Below, piece after piece: positions 33,996 to 43,875 of a DNA stretch of 64,000 nucleotides. The notes beneath the pieces were generated by a model. The model had not been told where the DNA came from. It was given only the letters and a program-made list of their open reading frames with translations, and searched no databases. The number at the start of each line of letters is the position of its first letter. Positions within the stretch are counted from its first letter, which is position 1. A program made the position numbers and the translations under genes. This DNA is from Nannochloropsis oceanica (Eukaryota > Sar > Eustigmatophyceae > Eustigmatales > Monodopsidaceae), in NCBI GenBank assembly GCA_004519485.1, contig CP038127.1, forward strand, positions 372,001-436,000. Reading direction: 5' to 3'.

Positions 33996-34808
33996 GCGGT
34001 GGGATTCTGGTTGAGTGGGGTCGTGTGGGAAGCAAGGTATCTACCAAGCCGGCATCGATTTGCCCTTTTAGGGAATAACGCGCCATGTCCTCTTCCTACT
34101 CTTTCCCCTCTACCGCCTGCTCCTCCTTCTCCTCCGTTTCTTCCTCTTCCTCTTTCGAGACACAAGAAGCCATTTTTATTTCCCAAGTATCAAGCGGTGC
34201 CATGCTCCTCCTCCTCCTCATCGTCCTCCTCGATTGAATAATCGCTGCCTTCGCCGCTTCTTGAGCTTCCTTCAATCATCCCGTCCAACTTAAACGCACA
34301 TGCCTTCCCTCTACAACATGAGAAGCAGCAGCAGTGCTGCAGCAGAAGGAGCAGCGCGGATGCCCGGGAGAAGGAAGGGGAGCGACGTTGACGGCGGCAG
34401 GGCGAACATACAAGAGTCCCTTACACTGCTGCTCCTGATGATGCTGCTGCTCGTGCTACGACCGACATTATCAGCAGGAGGACAAGGAGGAATGAAGGCA
34501 CATGCAGCGGCAGTCTTGGCTATGGGAAGGGAGAGAAAAGGAGGAGAAGGTGGATGGAGGTATGCTGTCCTGCCAACCACAGCTTGATAGGGGCAGCATG
34601 TACATATTGGTCTTTGGAAGGAGTGCATATGCCCCAGTGGCCCCGTCAAGATGGCATAGGACGTGGAAAAAGATTCAATGAAACGCTCATTCTTGACACA
34701 ATCAATGCATGCACATGCAGGCTTGCTTTCTCTTCCAAGAGTAGCAGTATTTTCACCAACACCAAAACCAGGACACCACGTGCATCCCAGCGGTTTTTCA
34801 CCATCACC
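33996..34808. other. Divergent spacer between Ufd1-like and aldo-keto reductase genes
   Basis: Holds the promoters of both genes. A plus ORF at 34300-34587 has a Leu/Met-rich stretch (LLLLMMLLLVL) preceded by Arg-rich sequence, but there is no homology I recognise and codon pattern is weak, so it is not called as a gene. Confidence 0.45.
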
Positions 34809-37647
34809 ATGGCTACTTCCGCGCTGTGTACGTCGAACCGTGCCTCCTTCCCTCCCTCCCTCCCTCCATAGATACACGTGTCCCTTCCCTTTTTTTTTAT
34901 TTGACCCTTTCATCTCGACTCGTACATTTTTTTGACGTGTACGCTTCCCCTCCCTTCCTCCCTCCCTCCATCCATCCCTCCAGCTGTCCCCAGCCTGACC
35001 CTCTCCGGCACCGGAGATAAGATTCCTGTGCTTGGCCTGGGGACATGGAAAGCGCCCAAGGGCGAAGTCAAAAAGGCGGTGCTGCTTGCATTGAAGCAGG
35101 TAGGGAGGGAGGGAGGGAGGGAAGAGTAGAACAGGGGTCGCTTCTTTTCTTATGCGCTCATCTTCCTTCTTTTTTCCTCCCTCCCTCCCTCCTACCCTCC
35201 CCGCAGGGTTACAGGCACTTGGATTGTGCCTGCGATTACGGGAACGAGGAAGAAGTCGGAGAGGCCATAAAGGAAGCGATAGATGCAGGGGTGATCACTC
35301 GCAAGGTGGGGAGGGAGAGAGGGAGGGTGGGAGGGAGGGAAGGAGGGTGGGAGGGAGGGGTGGTAATGTGCAAAGGTAGGGAGAGAGGGAAGGAGGGAAG
35401 GAGGGAGAATAAAAATGTCATGAATACTCGTCCCTCTTTAAATCTCATCCGCCCTCCCTCCCTCCCTCCCTCCCTCCCTCCCTCAGGACCTCTTCATCAC
35501 CTCCAAGCTCTGGAACACGTTCCATGCCCAAGAGCACGTGGAAGTCGCCCTTCGAAAGTCACTGAAGGATCTAGGGCTAGGTGGGGAGGGAGGGAGGGGG
35601 GGAGGGAGGGAGGTTTTGCTGTGGTATTTGTCCTTCTTCATCTCTTCCCTCCCTTCCTCTCTTCCCTCCCTTCCTCGCTCCCTCCTTCCCTCCTTCCCTC
35701 CCTCCCTCCACCTATCCATTCTTCCAGATTATGTCGATCTCTACTTGATTCATTTTCCCATCTCCTTAAAGGTAAACTGATCGAGGAAGGGAGGGAGAGA
35801 GGGAGAGAGGGAAGGAGGCGGGAAGGGAGAAATAAAGAACGCTGCAAATACTCTAACCACCCTTCACTCTCCCTCCCTCCCTCCCTCCCTCCCTCCCTCA
35901 GTACGTCCCCATCGACGAAGTCTACCCTCCCGAATGGATCAATCCCACCACCAAAAAAATGGAATTTGCGTCAGTGCCTGTGAGAGAGACCTGGGCGGGA
36001 ATGGAGGTAATTAGGGAGTGTGTAAAAAGTAATTAGCAATTCATTTGTCATGCAATTTCATTACCAATAAAGCAATAAACCATTAAGACCGCATGAACTA
36101 TCTGTTAGCTAATTAGTAATCGCTTTGATTGAATGAGACAGGGCGTGTGCGCAAAGGGTTTGGCGCGTAATATCGGCATCAGCAATTTCAATGCTCAGGT
36201 GAGGGGGGGGGGGAGACCACGGTGAGAGGGAGGGAGGGAGGGAGGGAGGGAGGGAGGGAGGGAGGAACGCCCCACCAAATCGATGCCATTTTCTACAGAC
36301 ACTCTCTGACGCTAAACTCCCTTCCTCCCCCCCTTCCTCCCTCCTTCCCCTCAGAACATCATGGACCTCCTGACGTATTGCAAGATCAAGCCGGCCGTCA
36401 ACCAGATCGAGCTCCACCCCTACCTTGGTACCGCCCTCCCTCCCTCCCTCCCTCCCTCCCTCCCTCCCTCCTTCTCTCCCTCCTTAGCTTCCTTCCTTTT
36501 TTGGCGTGCGTCCACTTGACTCTTCGCGTTGCTTCCTCCCTCCCTCCCTCCCTCCCTCCCTCCCTCCCTCCCTCCCTCCCTCCCTCCCACCAGCCCAGCA
36601 GTCGCTCGTGGCGTTCTGTCAGCAGGAAGGCATTGCTCTGACAGGCTTCTCGCCCTTGGGTGCATCTTCGTACATTCAGCTAGGTAAAAAGGGAAGAAGG
36701 AGGAAGGGAAGAATGGAGGGAGGGAGGGAGGGAGGGAGGGAGGGAGGGAGGGAGGGAGGGAGGGAGGGAGTCCCAACGCAGGGTACCCTAATCCACGTTT
36801 CCTCCCTTCCTCCTTCCCCCCCTCCCTTTCTTGTTACAGGCATGGACAAGGGAGAAGGCGTCGGCGTGCTCAATCACCCCACCATCAAGGCTCTTGCTGA
36901 GAAATACAACCACAGCCCTGCGCAGATCTGCTTGAGGTGGGCCACTCAGCGAGGGTATGAAATGGAGGGAGGGAGGGAGGGAGGGAGAACGGGAGAACGA
37001 GAGAACGCGAGAACGACGGGGAAGTCCTTATTTGTGTCTTCCTTTCATTTCTGTGCCAGGGAGGGGGGAAGAGGAGAAAGGGAGGGAGGGAGGGAGGGAG
37101 GGAAGGCGGGAGAAAGATGACGGGTTCCTACTTTATTAATTGATCTATCTTGATTTTTAAATTATCTTCTGTGCTAGGTACGCCGTCATCCCTAAGTCAA
37201 CGCACGAGACACGCCTCCGGGTAGGTTTTACTATTCTTCCCTATCCCTCCCTCCCTCCCTTCCTTCCTTCCTCCCTCCCTTCCTTCTTCCCTCCTTTGTT
37301 CGTGCACCGTTGGCTACCTCCCTTCCTTTCTCCTTGTATCGTTCTCGATGGGATAATATGACCTTTATTGACTTCACCTTCTCTTCCTGTTCAGGAGATA
37401 CGGAGCATGAAATCTCTGAGTCCCAAGCCTGAAATACAATGGCATCTTTTTCTCACCGCTCATCACTCCATTACTCCCTTCCCATTTCTTTCCCCCTTTG
37501 CAGGACAATATCAACATCTTTGATTTCACCCTCTCCGATGAAGATATGAGGAGCATCGCTGCTCTCGACCGAAAGTTGCGGTACAATGATCCCGGCGACT
37601 TCTGCAAGGGCATGGGCCTGCCCAACGGCTATCCAATCTATGCTTAA
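34809..37647 (+). CDS. Aldo-keto reductase, xylose-reductase-like (AKR2 type)
   Basis: Twelve exons: 34809-34827, 34984-35099, 35207-35305, 35487-35580, 35728-35771, 35902-36006, 36142-36198, 36355-36427, 36594-36683, 36840-36954, 37178-37220, 37504-37647, giving about 332 residues. The short first exon splices to give [15 protein letters not shown]. The catalytic tetrad is complete: Asp and Tyr in [18 protein letters not shown], Lys in ITSKLW, His in [10 protein letters not shown]. The NADP(H)-binding end [14 protein letters not shown] with IPKS follows. The insertion with [11 protein letters not shown] and the LRYNDPGDF tail resemble yeast and algal D-xylose reductases. It likely reduces aldoses or small aldehydes with NADPH in the cytosol; no leader is seen. 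The exact substrate is not decidable here. Confidence 0.92.
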
Positions 37648-38046
37648 AGTAGGAGGGGGAGGTAAGGAAGGAGGAATCTTGTGGTAGCGGGCAAAGGTAT
37701 GGATATCAAGGAAAGAGGGAGAGAGGGCGATGTGTGTATGTCTTGTTACGAGGCTCGAAAGCAAGTTTAAAATTAACTAGGGCCAGAGGGGGGTTATGAG
37801 GCCATGATTAAAAGTTATGGGATGAATTAATAAAGGATGAAAATCACCGCAAAACGTTAGTATCTTCTTCTTCTTGTTCTCCTTGTAAGATTGTTTTGTC
37901 CCCCTTCTCTTTGTGTTTCCCCCCCTCCTTCCATTCATCTCTTGATTGATCTTTCTCTGATTGTCTTCGTCTTTCTCTCCGTGGTGTGCCTTGTCTCCTA
38001 CCACATGCGTAGCCATTCCCTTTCCCTCCCCCCTGCCACTCCTCCT
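37648..38046. other. Spacer between convergent genes
   Basis: Short 3' flanking region of the aldo-keto reductase (+) and the MetE-like gene (-). No gene or RNA seen. Confidence 0.5.
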
Positions 38047-40674
38047 TCACGCTCGCGGCGACGATGGCACACTCCCTCCCCCTCTTTTTCCTCCTCCTCC
38101 CCCTGGCTTCGCCTTTTCACTCCTCAAATCGAAACTAGCACTGCGCGCCTTCGTCTCCAGGCTTGCGCTTCGCATGCTCTGCTCCAACGACGGAACTTTT
38201 AACATGCGAGATTCTTCCCACTCCTCCCTCAAACCCTTCGCGGCCGCACACATGTTTTTCAGTGCCGCATCCACCTCCTCCCACGATCGTGTGCGAAGCG
38301 GTCCATCCGGCACGACGAGCAGCTGCTCGGGTGGAAAGGACTCGATTTGTGCTCGCAGTCGCTCCTGGATATCGTGGACAGAAGGAACCACGGGGGAATG
38401 CACGTCAAAGCAGCCCAATCCCAAACGACGTGGGAATCCAGCATTTTTCAAGGCTCGGCGGGCGGTGTCGTGAGCGCGCGTATTTTCAAATAGGTAGGCA
38501 TCAGCATCAAAATCCAACAAAGCGGGGATACAATCCCTCACCTCTGTGTACGCCACATGCGTGTGAATCTCGATATGTGGCCCGGCAATGGATGTGGCGA
38601 GTCGAAAGGCCTCGGCCATAAACGCTAGATAGTCCACCCGTTTTTGACCCCGCAACGGTAACCCTTCCCGAAAACCTAATTCCTCCACCTCAATGACCTT
38701 GGCGCCGGCAATCTCGAGATCCCGGATCTCGTCTCGTAAGCACAACGCCAACTGCAGTATCTGCTCCTTTCGCGGGCGATCCACGGCAGGGTAGGACCAC
38801 TGCAGCAGCGTGGTCGGGCCTGGGAGCTGGCCCTTCACGACCTTGCTCGTCAAAGATTGCGCATACTTGTAACCATCCACCGTCAGCGCCTTTGGTCGCC
38901 ACATGTCGCCGATGACAATTGGCGGACGTACACATCGCGAGCCATACACCCGCACCCACCCATGCTCCGTTGTGGCCATCCCTTCCAACCGAGCCGCGAT
39001 CGCTTCAACCATATCCCCCGGGTTATATGCCCCATGAGCTAATAAATCCACCCCCGCCCGTTCTTGCAATTGCACCACTCGCTCAATCTCGGCCTTTACC
39101 CGCTCCTCCGCCTCGCCCGGATCCGTCCCTTGTCTTGTCTTACCCAAGCTCGGGAGGCACCCCACGACTGTTGTGGGTAGCACTCCACCTAACTTGAAGC
39201 AGTACTGCTGCTGTCGTCGATCGTTGTACGCAAGGGAGCGCTCAAAGTCGTTCGTCTGCAGGTTTCGGGAGCGTTCCCGCGCAGTTATGGCGCCACGGGA
39301 GGTACGACTGGTGGGAGGGTCGTAGCTCGTGTCGCGCTGCAGGCGCGTCCACTTCCACTCCTCCAGCACCTTGACGTCCTCGCCCATGGTGGCCTCGGCC
39401 AGGCTCTTCAGATCTCCCAGCTTTTCTTCCGCAAAGCTCAAGAGTGGAAAAACGAGTGGATAGGCCTTTTGGAGACTGGTCTCGGTCTTGACGCTCCAGG
39501 GCAAGTAACGGAGGGAGCACGATGCTTGGAGTCGGACGTGCTTAACTGATTGGTGGAGCATGGCCATATCTGGGAGGACCATGGGCGGATCCGGCTTCCA
39601 GACGGAGCGCCCGTCCAAAACACCGAGCCCCAGGCGCATGTCGGTAGGAAAGCCGAAGTTCTCGAGGAAGATAGTGTAGCCCGCACTCGCCTCGCCGCGG
39701 TGGGTAAAGTCGAGTGACAACGCAGCGAATGGCAAGGCAATGGCGGCCCGGTAGACGGCCTCGTGCATCTCGTCAAAGTACGTGACCAAATCGATGCGCA
39801 GTCCCAGCCGTTTGGACGACTGCCCTAGCTGTTGTCTAGCACCCTTGCCTGTGCCTGCCGCGTGCTGCAAGAGAATGCGGTACGTCGACTGAAAGTAAGG
39901 CAGGAGAAAGGTGTGTCCATGCTCTGTGATAAGCGCAGGCTCGTGGAACTGCACCTCCGGGTAGTCCATATGCGCAATCTGGTCCAGCAAAGACTGGTAC
40001 AGTGGTATCAAGGCCGCCAGCATCGTCTCGAAGCGTGTCTGCTGCTGCTGGTTTTCAGGGCGGAGATGGCCCAGCCAGACGAATGTGATGGGACCCAATA
40101 GCATGGGTACGGCCCTCTCCACCCCCAGCATCGTCTTTGCGCGGGCGAGTGAGTCGAGGAGCGGCTGGAAGTTGGCATGGGGGGTAAGGCGTTCGTCAAA
40201 TTCAGGCATCAAATAGAGAGTGTTAGTATCGAACCACTTGTGCATCTCCAATGCCACAATAGGCGGGTCCTCCGTGGCTGGATGCTGGCCCTTCCCACCG
40301 CTTCGGCCGCCATCTCCGCCTCTAGCCATAAGGAAATATCTCTCCACGGCCGTGAGGTTGTTGGCGTTGGCATGCTGGAGAAAGCGCGGAGGCACACAGC
40401 CTAGGTATTCAATCCAATTCAGTACCCAGTCGTACAGTGCAAAGTCTCCCACGCCAATTGCGTCGATGCCCGCGGCGGCTTGGAGTGCCCAGCCCTCCTC
40501 CTCCACGCGTCGCGCCCCTTGCAAAAGCTCTTCCTCATTGCTACGCCCGCCCCAAAAGTCCTTTAGCAAGTGCTTCAGCTGGTGCTCTCCTCCAAGGTCA
40601 GAAAAGCCCAAGGTGGCAATCTCAAGGCGTTGTGTGGTCCTGGTCTTGTCTGTCGTCGTTCCCCTCATCTCCAT
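38047..40674 (-). CDS. MetE-like protein (cobalamin-independent methionine synthase fold) lacking zinc cysteines
   Basis: Single exon of 875 residues spanning both MetE barrels. N-terminal half markers: LEMHKWFDTNTLYLMPEF and LLGPITFVWLG. C-terminal half markers: GWVRVYGSRCVRPPIVIGD, GPTTLLQWSY and FREGLPLRGQ. MetE binds the homocysteine thiol through zinc held by His, Cys, Glu and Cys. Here the first Cys is Ala (IHTHVAYTEVRD, family IHTHMCYS). The last is Gly (VPDGPLRTRSW, family NPDCGLKTR). The His and the Glu region (LFENTRAHD) remain. The family HGE homocysteine contact reads HGAYNPGDMV, and DEPALREGLPL reads VEELGFREGLPL. It is therefore a diverged paralogue, unlikely to make methionine by the standard mechanism. 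The C-terminal Gly/Ser/Lys tail is extra. No introns, in contrast to neighbours. Confidence 0.88.
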   Translation of the reverse strand: MEMRGTTTDKTRTTQRLEIATLGFSDLGGEHQLKHLLKDFWGGRSNEEELLQGARRVEEEGWALQAAAGIDAIGVGDFALYDWVLNWIEYLGCVPPRFLQHANANNLTAVERYFLMARGGDGGRSGGKGQHPATEDPPIVALEMHKWFDTNTLYLMPEFDERLTPHANFQPLLDSLARAKTMLGVERAVPMLLGPITFVWLGHLRPENQQQQTRFETMLAALIPLYQSLLDQIAHMDYPEVQFHEPALITEHGHTFLLPYFQSTYRILLQHAAGTGKGARQQLGQSSKRLGLRIDLVTYFDEMHEAVYRAAIALPFAALSLDFTHRGEASAGYTIFLENFGFPTDMRLGLGVLDGRSVWKPDPPMVLPDMAMLHQSVKHVRLQASCSLRYLPWSVKTETSLQKAYPLVFPLLSFAEEKLGDLKSLAEATMGEDVKVLEEWKWTRLQRDTSYDPPTSRTSRGAITARERSRNLQTNDFERSLAYNDRRQQQYCFKLGGVLPTTVVGCLPSLGKTRQGTDPGEAEERVKAEIERVVQLQERAGVDLLAHGAYNPGDMVEAIAARLEGMATTEHGWVRVYGSRCVRPPIVIGDMWRPKALTVDGYKYAQSLTSKVVKGQLPGPTTLLQWSYPAVDRPRKEQILQLALCLRDEIRDLEIAGAKVIEVEELGFREGLPLRGQKRVDYLAFMAEAFRLATSIAGPHIEIHTHVAYTEVRDCIPALLDFDADAYLFENTRAHDTARRALKNAGFPRRLGLGCFDVHSPVVPSVHDIQERLRAQIESFPPEQLLVVPDGPLRTRSWEEVDAALKNMCAAAKGLREEWEESRMLKVPSLEQSMRSASLETKARSASFDLRSEKAKPGGGGGKRGGGSVPSSPRA

Positions 40675-41298
40675 AGTAGTAATGACTTATTCTATTTTGT
40701 GGAGCATTAAAAGTAAAGTAAAGTAAGACCACGGGATCGTGAAAGGGGAAATAAGACCACGCAAGCAGAACAAAGTATAGCAAAATGTCAAAAGTACGGT
40801 TTCTTGGAGAGGGGTGCGCCATGATTCGCTAGGCGCCTTCCAATTGGCACCTTCACACGATGGCTTGGAACCTTCGAGGAACAACTTGAACTTGAAGCCG
40901 TTGTGTCGTTATGGGGGCGTATACTTTCTGTCTTCCTTTTGATCGCAATCCCTCTTCCAAGGCACTTACAAATTGAATCGAAACCAGTCGGACACCCCTT
41001 ATGTTGATGAAATTTTATGCTAGGCTTACCGCAGGTGGCATCATTACTCGATCGTCTGAAAAGAATGAAGCAAGGCGTGCACTTGGGAGCGTAGAGGCCG
41101 GGCGTGGGATGCCAAGTCGGAAAGAAGTGATCATGTAATGTTTAAGGACGCCGTATAAAGAGTGGCTCATCACTATTCTCATACTTTTTTCTTTGTCATC
41201 ATCGTCATTTGTTCTTGTTATAACTACGGCTCTTTCTGTACCGTTCTTTCTACAACCCTCTGCATCCACCCTGCCCTCCCTCCCTCCCTCCCTCGACC
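40675..41298. other. Spacer, no gene seen
   Basis: Promoter side of the MetE-like gene and 3' side of the T2 ribonuclease. Ordinary composition with few repeats. No gene recognised. Confidence 0.5.
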
Positions 41299-42913
41299 TC
41301 ACTTAAATAAGGGTACTACCACATCACCGCCCTTCTGGCACGTGCCCTCGTCCAGGACCGCTGCTGGACAGGGAATGCGCGCGTATGGCAAGTTCGTCTC
41401 ATTGTTCTTGGACCAGCAGGTGAATACACCTGTCAAATATTTATGACTGGTGCATTGAAGCACGGCCATGGTGGGACCACCAAACGCATTTTGCAAGGTC
41501 AAGAGGGGGAGGGAGGGAGAGGGACTTCCAGGAGCAGCAGCAGCAGCAGCAGCGGTTTGAGAGAGTAATCGAGGGGTGGCATTCATGATGCCTGCAAGGG
41601 TGGTGGTCATGTAGATGTATTGGTCCAGTCCGGTGCAAGTCCCGTGTTTGTTCCTACGAGGGAGGGGAAGGAGGGTGGGAGGGAGGGAAAAGGCTATGTG
41701 TAGATATCGTACATCGGTCTCACAATAGGATCAATCTCTCGATCAACCAGTCAATCCAAAAAGCTCCTGTGAGGGAAAGGGACGAGGGGGAAGGAAGAAG
41801 GGAGGGAGGGAGGGAAGGAAGGGGGAAAGGGAGAGGACATACATACCACTCGTGTTCCCAGAGATTATCGTAGAGCTCTTCTCCATCTTCCACGTCGTAT
41901 TGAAAATTAGGCCAGTCTGGAGGGAGGGAGGGAGGAAAGAAGGGAGGAAGGAAGGGAGGGAGAGAGGGAGGAAGGAAGGGAGGAAGGAAGGGAGGGGAGG
42001 AGGATCATTGGAGGAGCAGAAAGTGGGCCTAGACCGAGCGCGAAGAGAGAGCGAGGGAGGGAGGGATGGAGGGAGGGAGGGAAGGCTTGCTCACACGTAG
42101 TCATAATGGGCATGCCAATCGTCTCCTCGGGAATGGAGTCATTGAAGGGGGCGCCGCCGCAGCTGGTAGGGTAGGTACCGTCGTTGTTGTTGGGCCACAG
42201 GCCGTGGCCGGTCAGGTTGACCTGTGAGGGATGAATGGATGGAGGAAGGAAGGGAGGGAGGGAGAGAGGGAGGAAGGAAGTAAGCCTCGAGACACCAGAA
42301 ATGCTCGATCATTCTATCGATGGCTGCCGTCCCCTCTTCCCTTCCTCCCTATTCTTTGAGTACGCACCTTCCACCAATCCTGCGGGTATTGACAGCTGTT
42401 GGTCGTCTCCCGGTGGCACAATTCTGCGGGCCACTAAGAGGAAGGGAGGGAGGCGGGGGGGAAGGAGGAAGGGAGGAAGGGAGGGAAGGGAGGGAGGGAA
42501 GGCGAGAGGGAAGGTGAGTGGAATGGCTCAAAAAGCCACGGTATACACGATAACAATATCCTATTCGATTGATGCATTTTGAATTATAGCAATCCCTCAG
42601 TCTTAAATCTTCCTCTTCCTTCCTCCTTTCCTCCTCTCTACACGTACGAAGGTAGCCAGTAGATAGAAATCAAACTCCTTGGGCGCACGCAATCCGGCGC
42701 GCAAGGCACGTCGTTTGCCGTCCACCACCGGGAACGGCGTCCATAGGAGCAGCAAAAGGAGTGGGAGGACGCGGGCTGTATATGTGTGGGATGTGTGCGT
42801 ATGAGAGGTGGACGGGAAGGAGGGAGGAAAGGGAGGAAGGGCGGGAAATCATGCCCACCTTTTTGTACGTGACTGCCACTGCTGCCCCTTGCTAACGCTG
42901 ACGATGAAGGCAT
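41299..42913 (-). CDS. Secreted ribonuclease T2
   Basis: RNase T2 enzymes cleave single-stranded RNA through a 2',3'-cyclic intermediate in secretory compartments or outside the cell. Exons: 42913-42859, 42775-42648, 42433-42368, 42221-42095, 41916-41847, 41653-41299, phases consistent, about 266 residues. Both catalytic blocks are intact: CAS I in NLTGHGLWPNN and CAS II in LWEHEWNKHGTC, the latter assembled across an intron. FDFYLLATFWPAELC matches the conserved N-terminal strand, and several cysteines fit the T2 disulfide pattern. The leader, MPSSSALARGSSGSHVQK followed by ARVLPLLLLLLWTPF, contains a signal peptide core split by the first intron. A GC-poor poly-Ala stretch near residue 175 is an insertion. 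Likely vacuolar or secreted RNA salvage; no S-RNase context. Confidence 0.9.
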
Positions 42914-43875
42914 CTTTAGCGTTTCTGTAAGAGGGCGGATACGGCTGTCGTTGGCGTTTAGAGTGGCTGTGTAATGGTGGTATAGTGTAGGAAGGACGGG
43001 GTGATAACGATGATATGGCCTGTACTGCTTGGTCGTCTCCGTGCATTGATTCAAGAAGCGACGAAGGGATAGGCAAAATTACGTTAACCCCGACTTCACC
43101 ACGCATCAAGGAAGCACTGTGACACCTCCTGTTTTGAAATGGTAATTGTGGATGCTCTCTACCAGAGGAAGAAATACCTCGACACACGGCAAGTTTGATA
43201 TTGTTTTGACTGCTTGTTAGTATGGCCCGAGCCTCTCGCTCCTTCTTTCCTTCCATACAGCTGGTAGATATTTTGAAACCCCAACGATGACAAGGCAGCA
43301 AGTGCTGAAAATATTCTTCCTAAGTCAAGTCAAAATAATCGCAATGTTCATATATCTCGAAGCAATTTGGTCAAGGTTTTGATATACCTAGTGAATAGAC
43401 AACTTGGCGGCTATGATAGGCACGTACGCCCCATTCCCGCGTTCAATAAAATGTAACAAGCAGTCTACCACTGTTGGTAAGGAACATTCAGCTTCCAGAT
43501 AAAGATAAGACCGTTTTATAATGCATCAAGTGTACCTCTACCTCGACCGCGCGTCCTCCCTTTTTCTCACCCATACACCACAAGCCACAACACCTCATCC
43601 CCAAATGTTTAAGGTCCGTACAAGGTACAGGCAGCCTGACTGTCCGACGACAGGGCGTGACGGATATGTATTCTCTTTCTTGTCTGCTTCAGTATCAAAG
43701 AGTGTGCCAAAAGCAGGGAGGATGGAGGGAAAGAGGGAAGATTGGAAATGGCCTCGACAGCAAATCGAGCCTGAAGAGGCAGGTAAGGCCGAGAGAGAGA
43801 GGGAAGGAAAGAAAAACGTATATGCAAATAAGATGAAAGTTTGGTGAATATATTCATATCTTCCTTTTATCTATT
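42914..43875. other. Spacer, no gene seen
   Basis: 5' flank of the T2 RNase gene and 3' flank of the SpoU methyltransferase gene. ORFs on both strands are short and unsupported. Confidence 0.45.

Noticed and set aside
34300-34587. Plus ORF with Leu/Met-rich stretch
   Set aside because: No homology and no link to the aldo-keto reductase, whose first exon at 34809 has its own good start.
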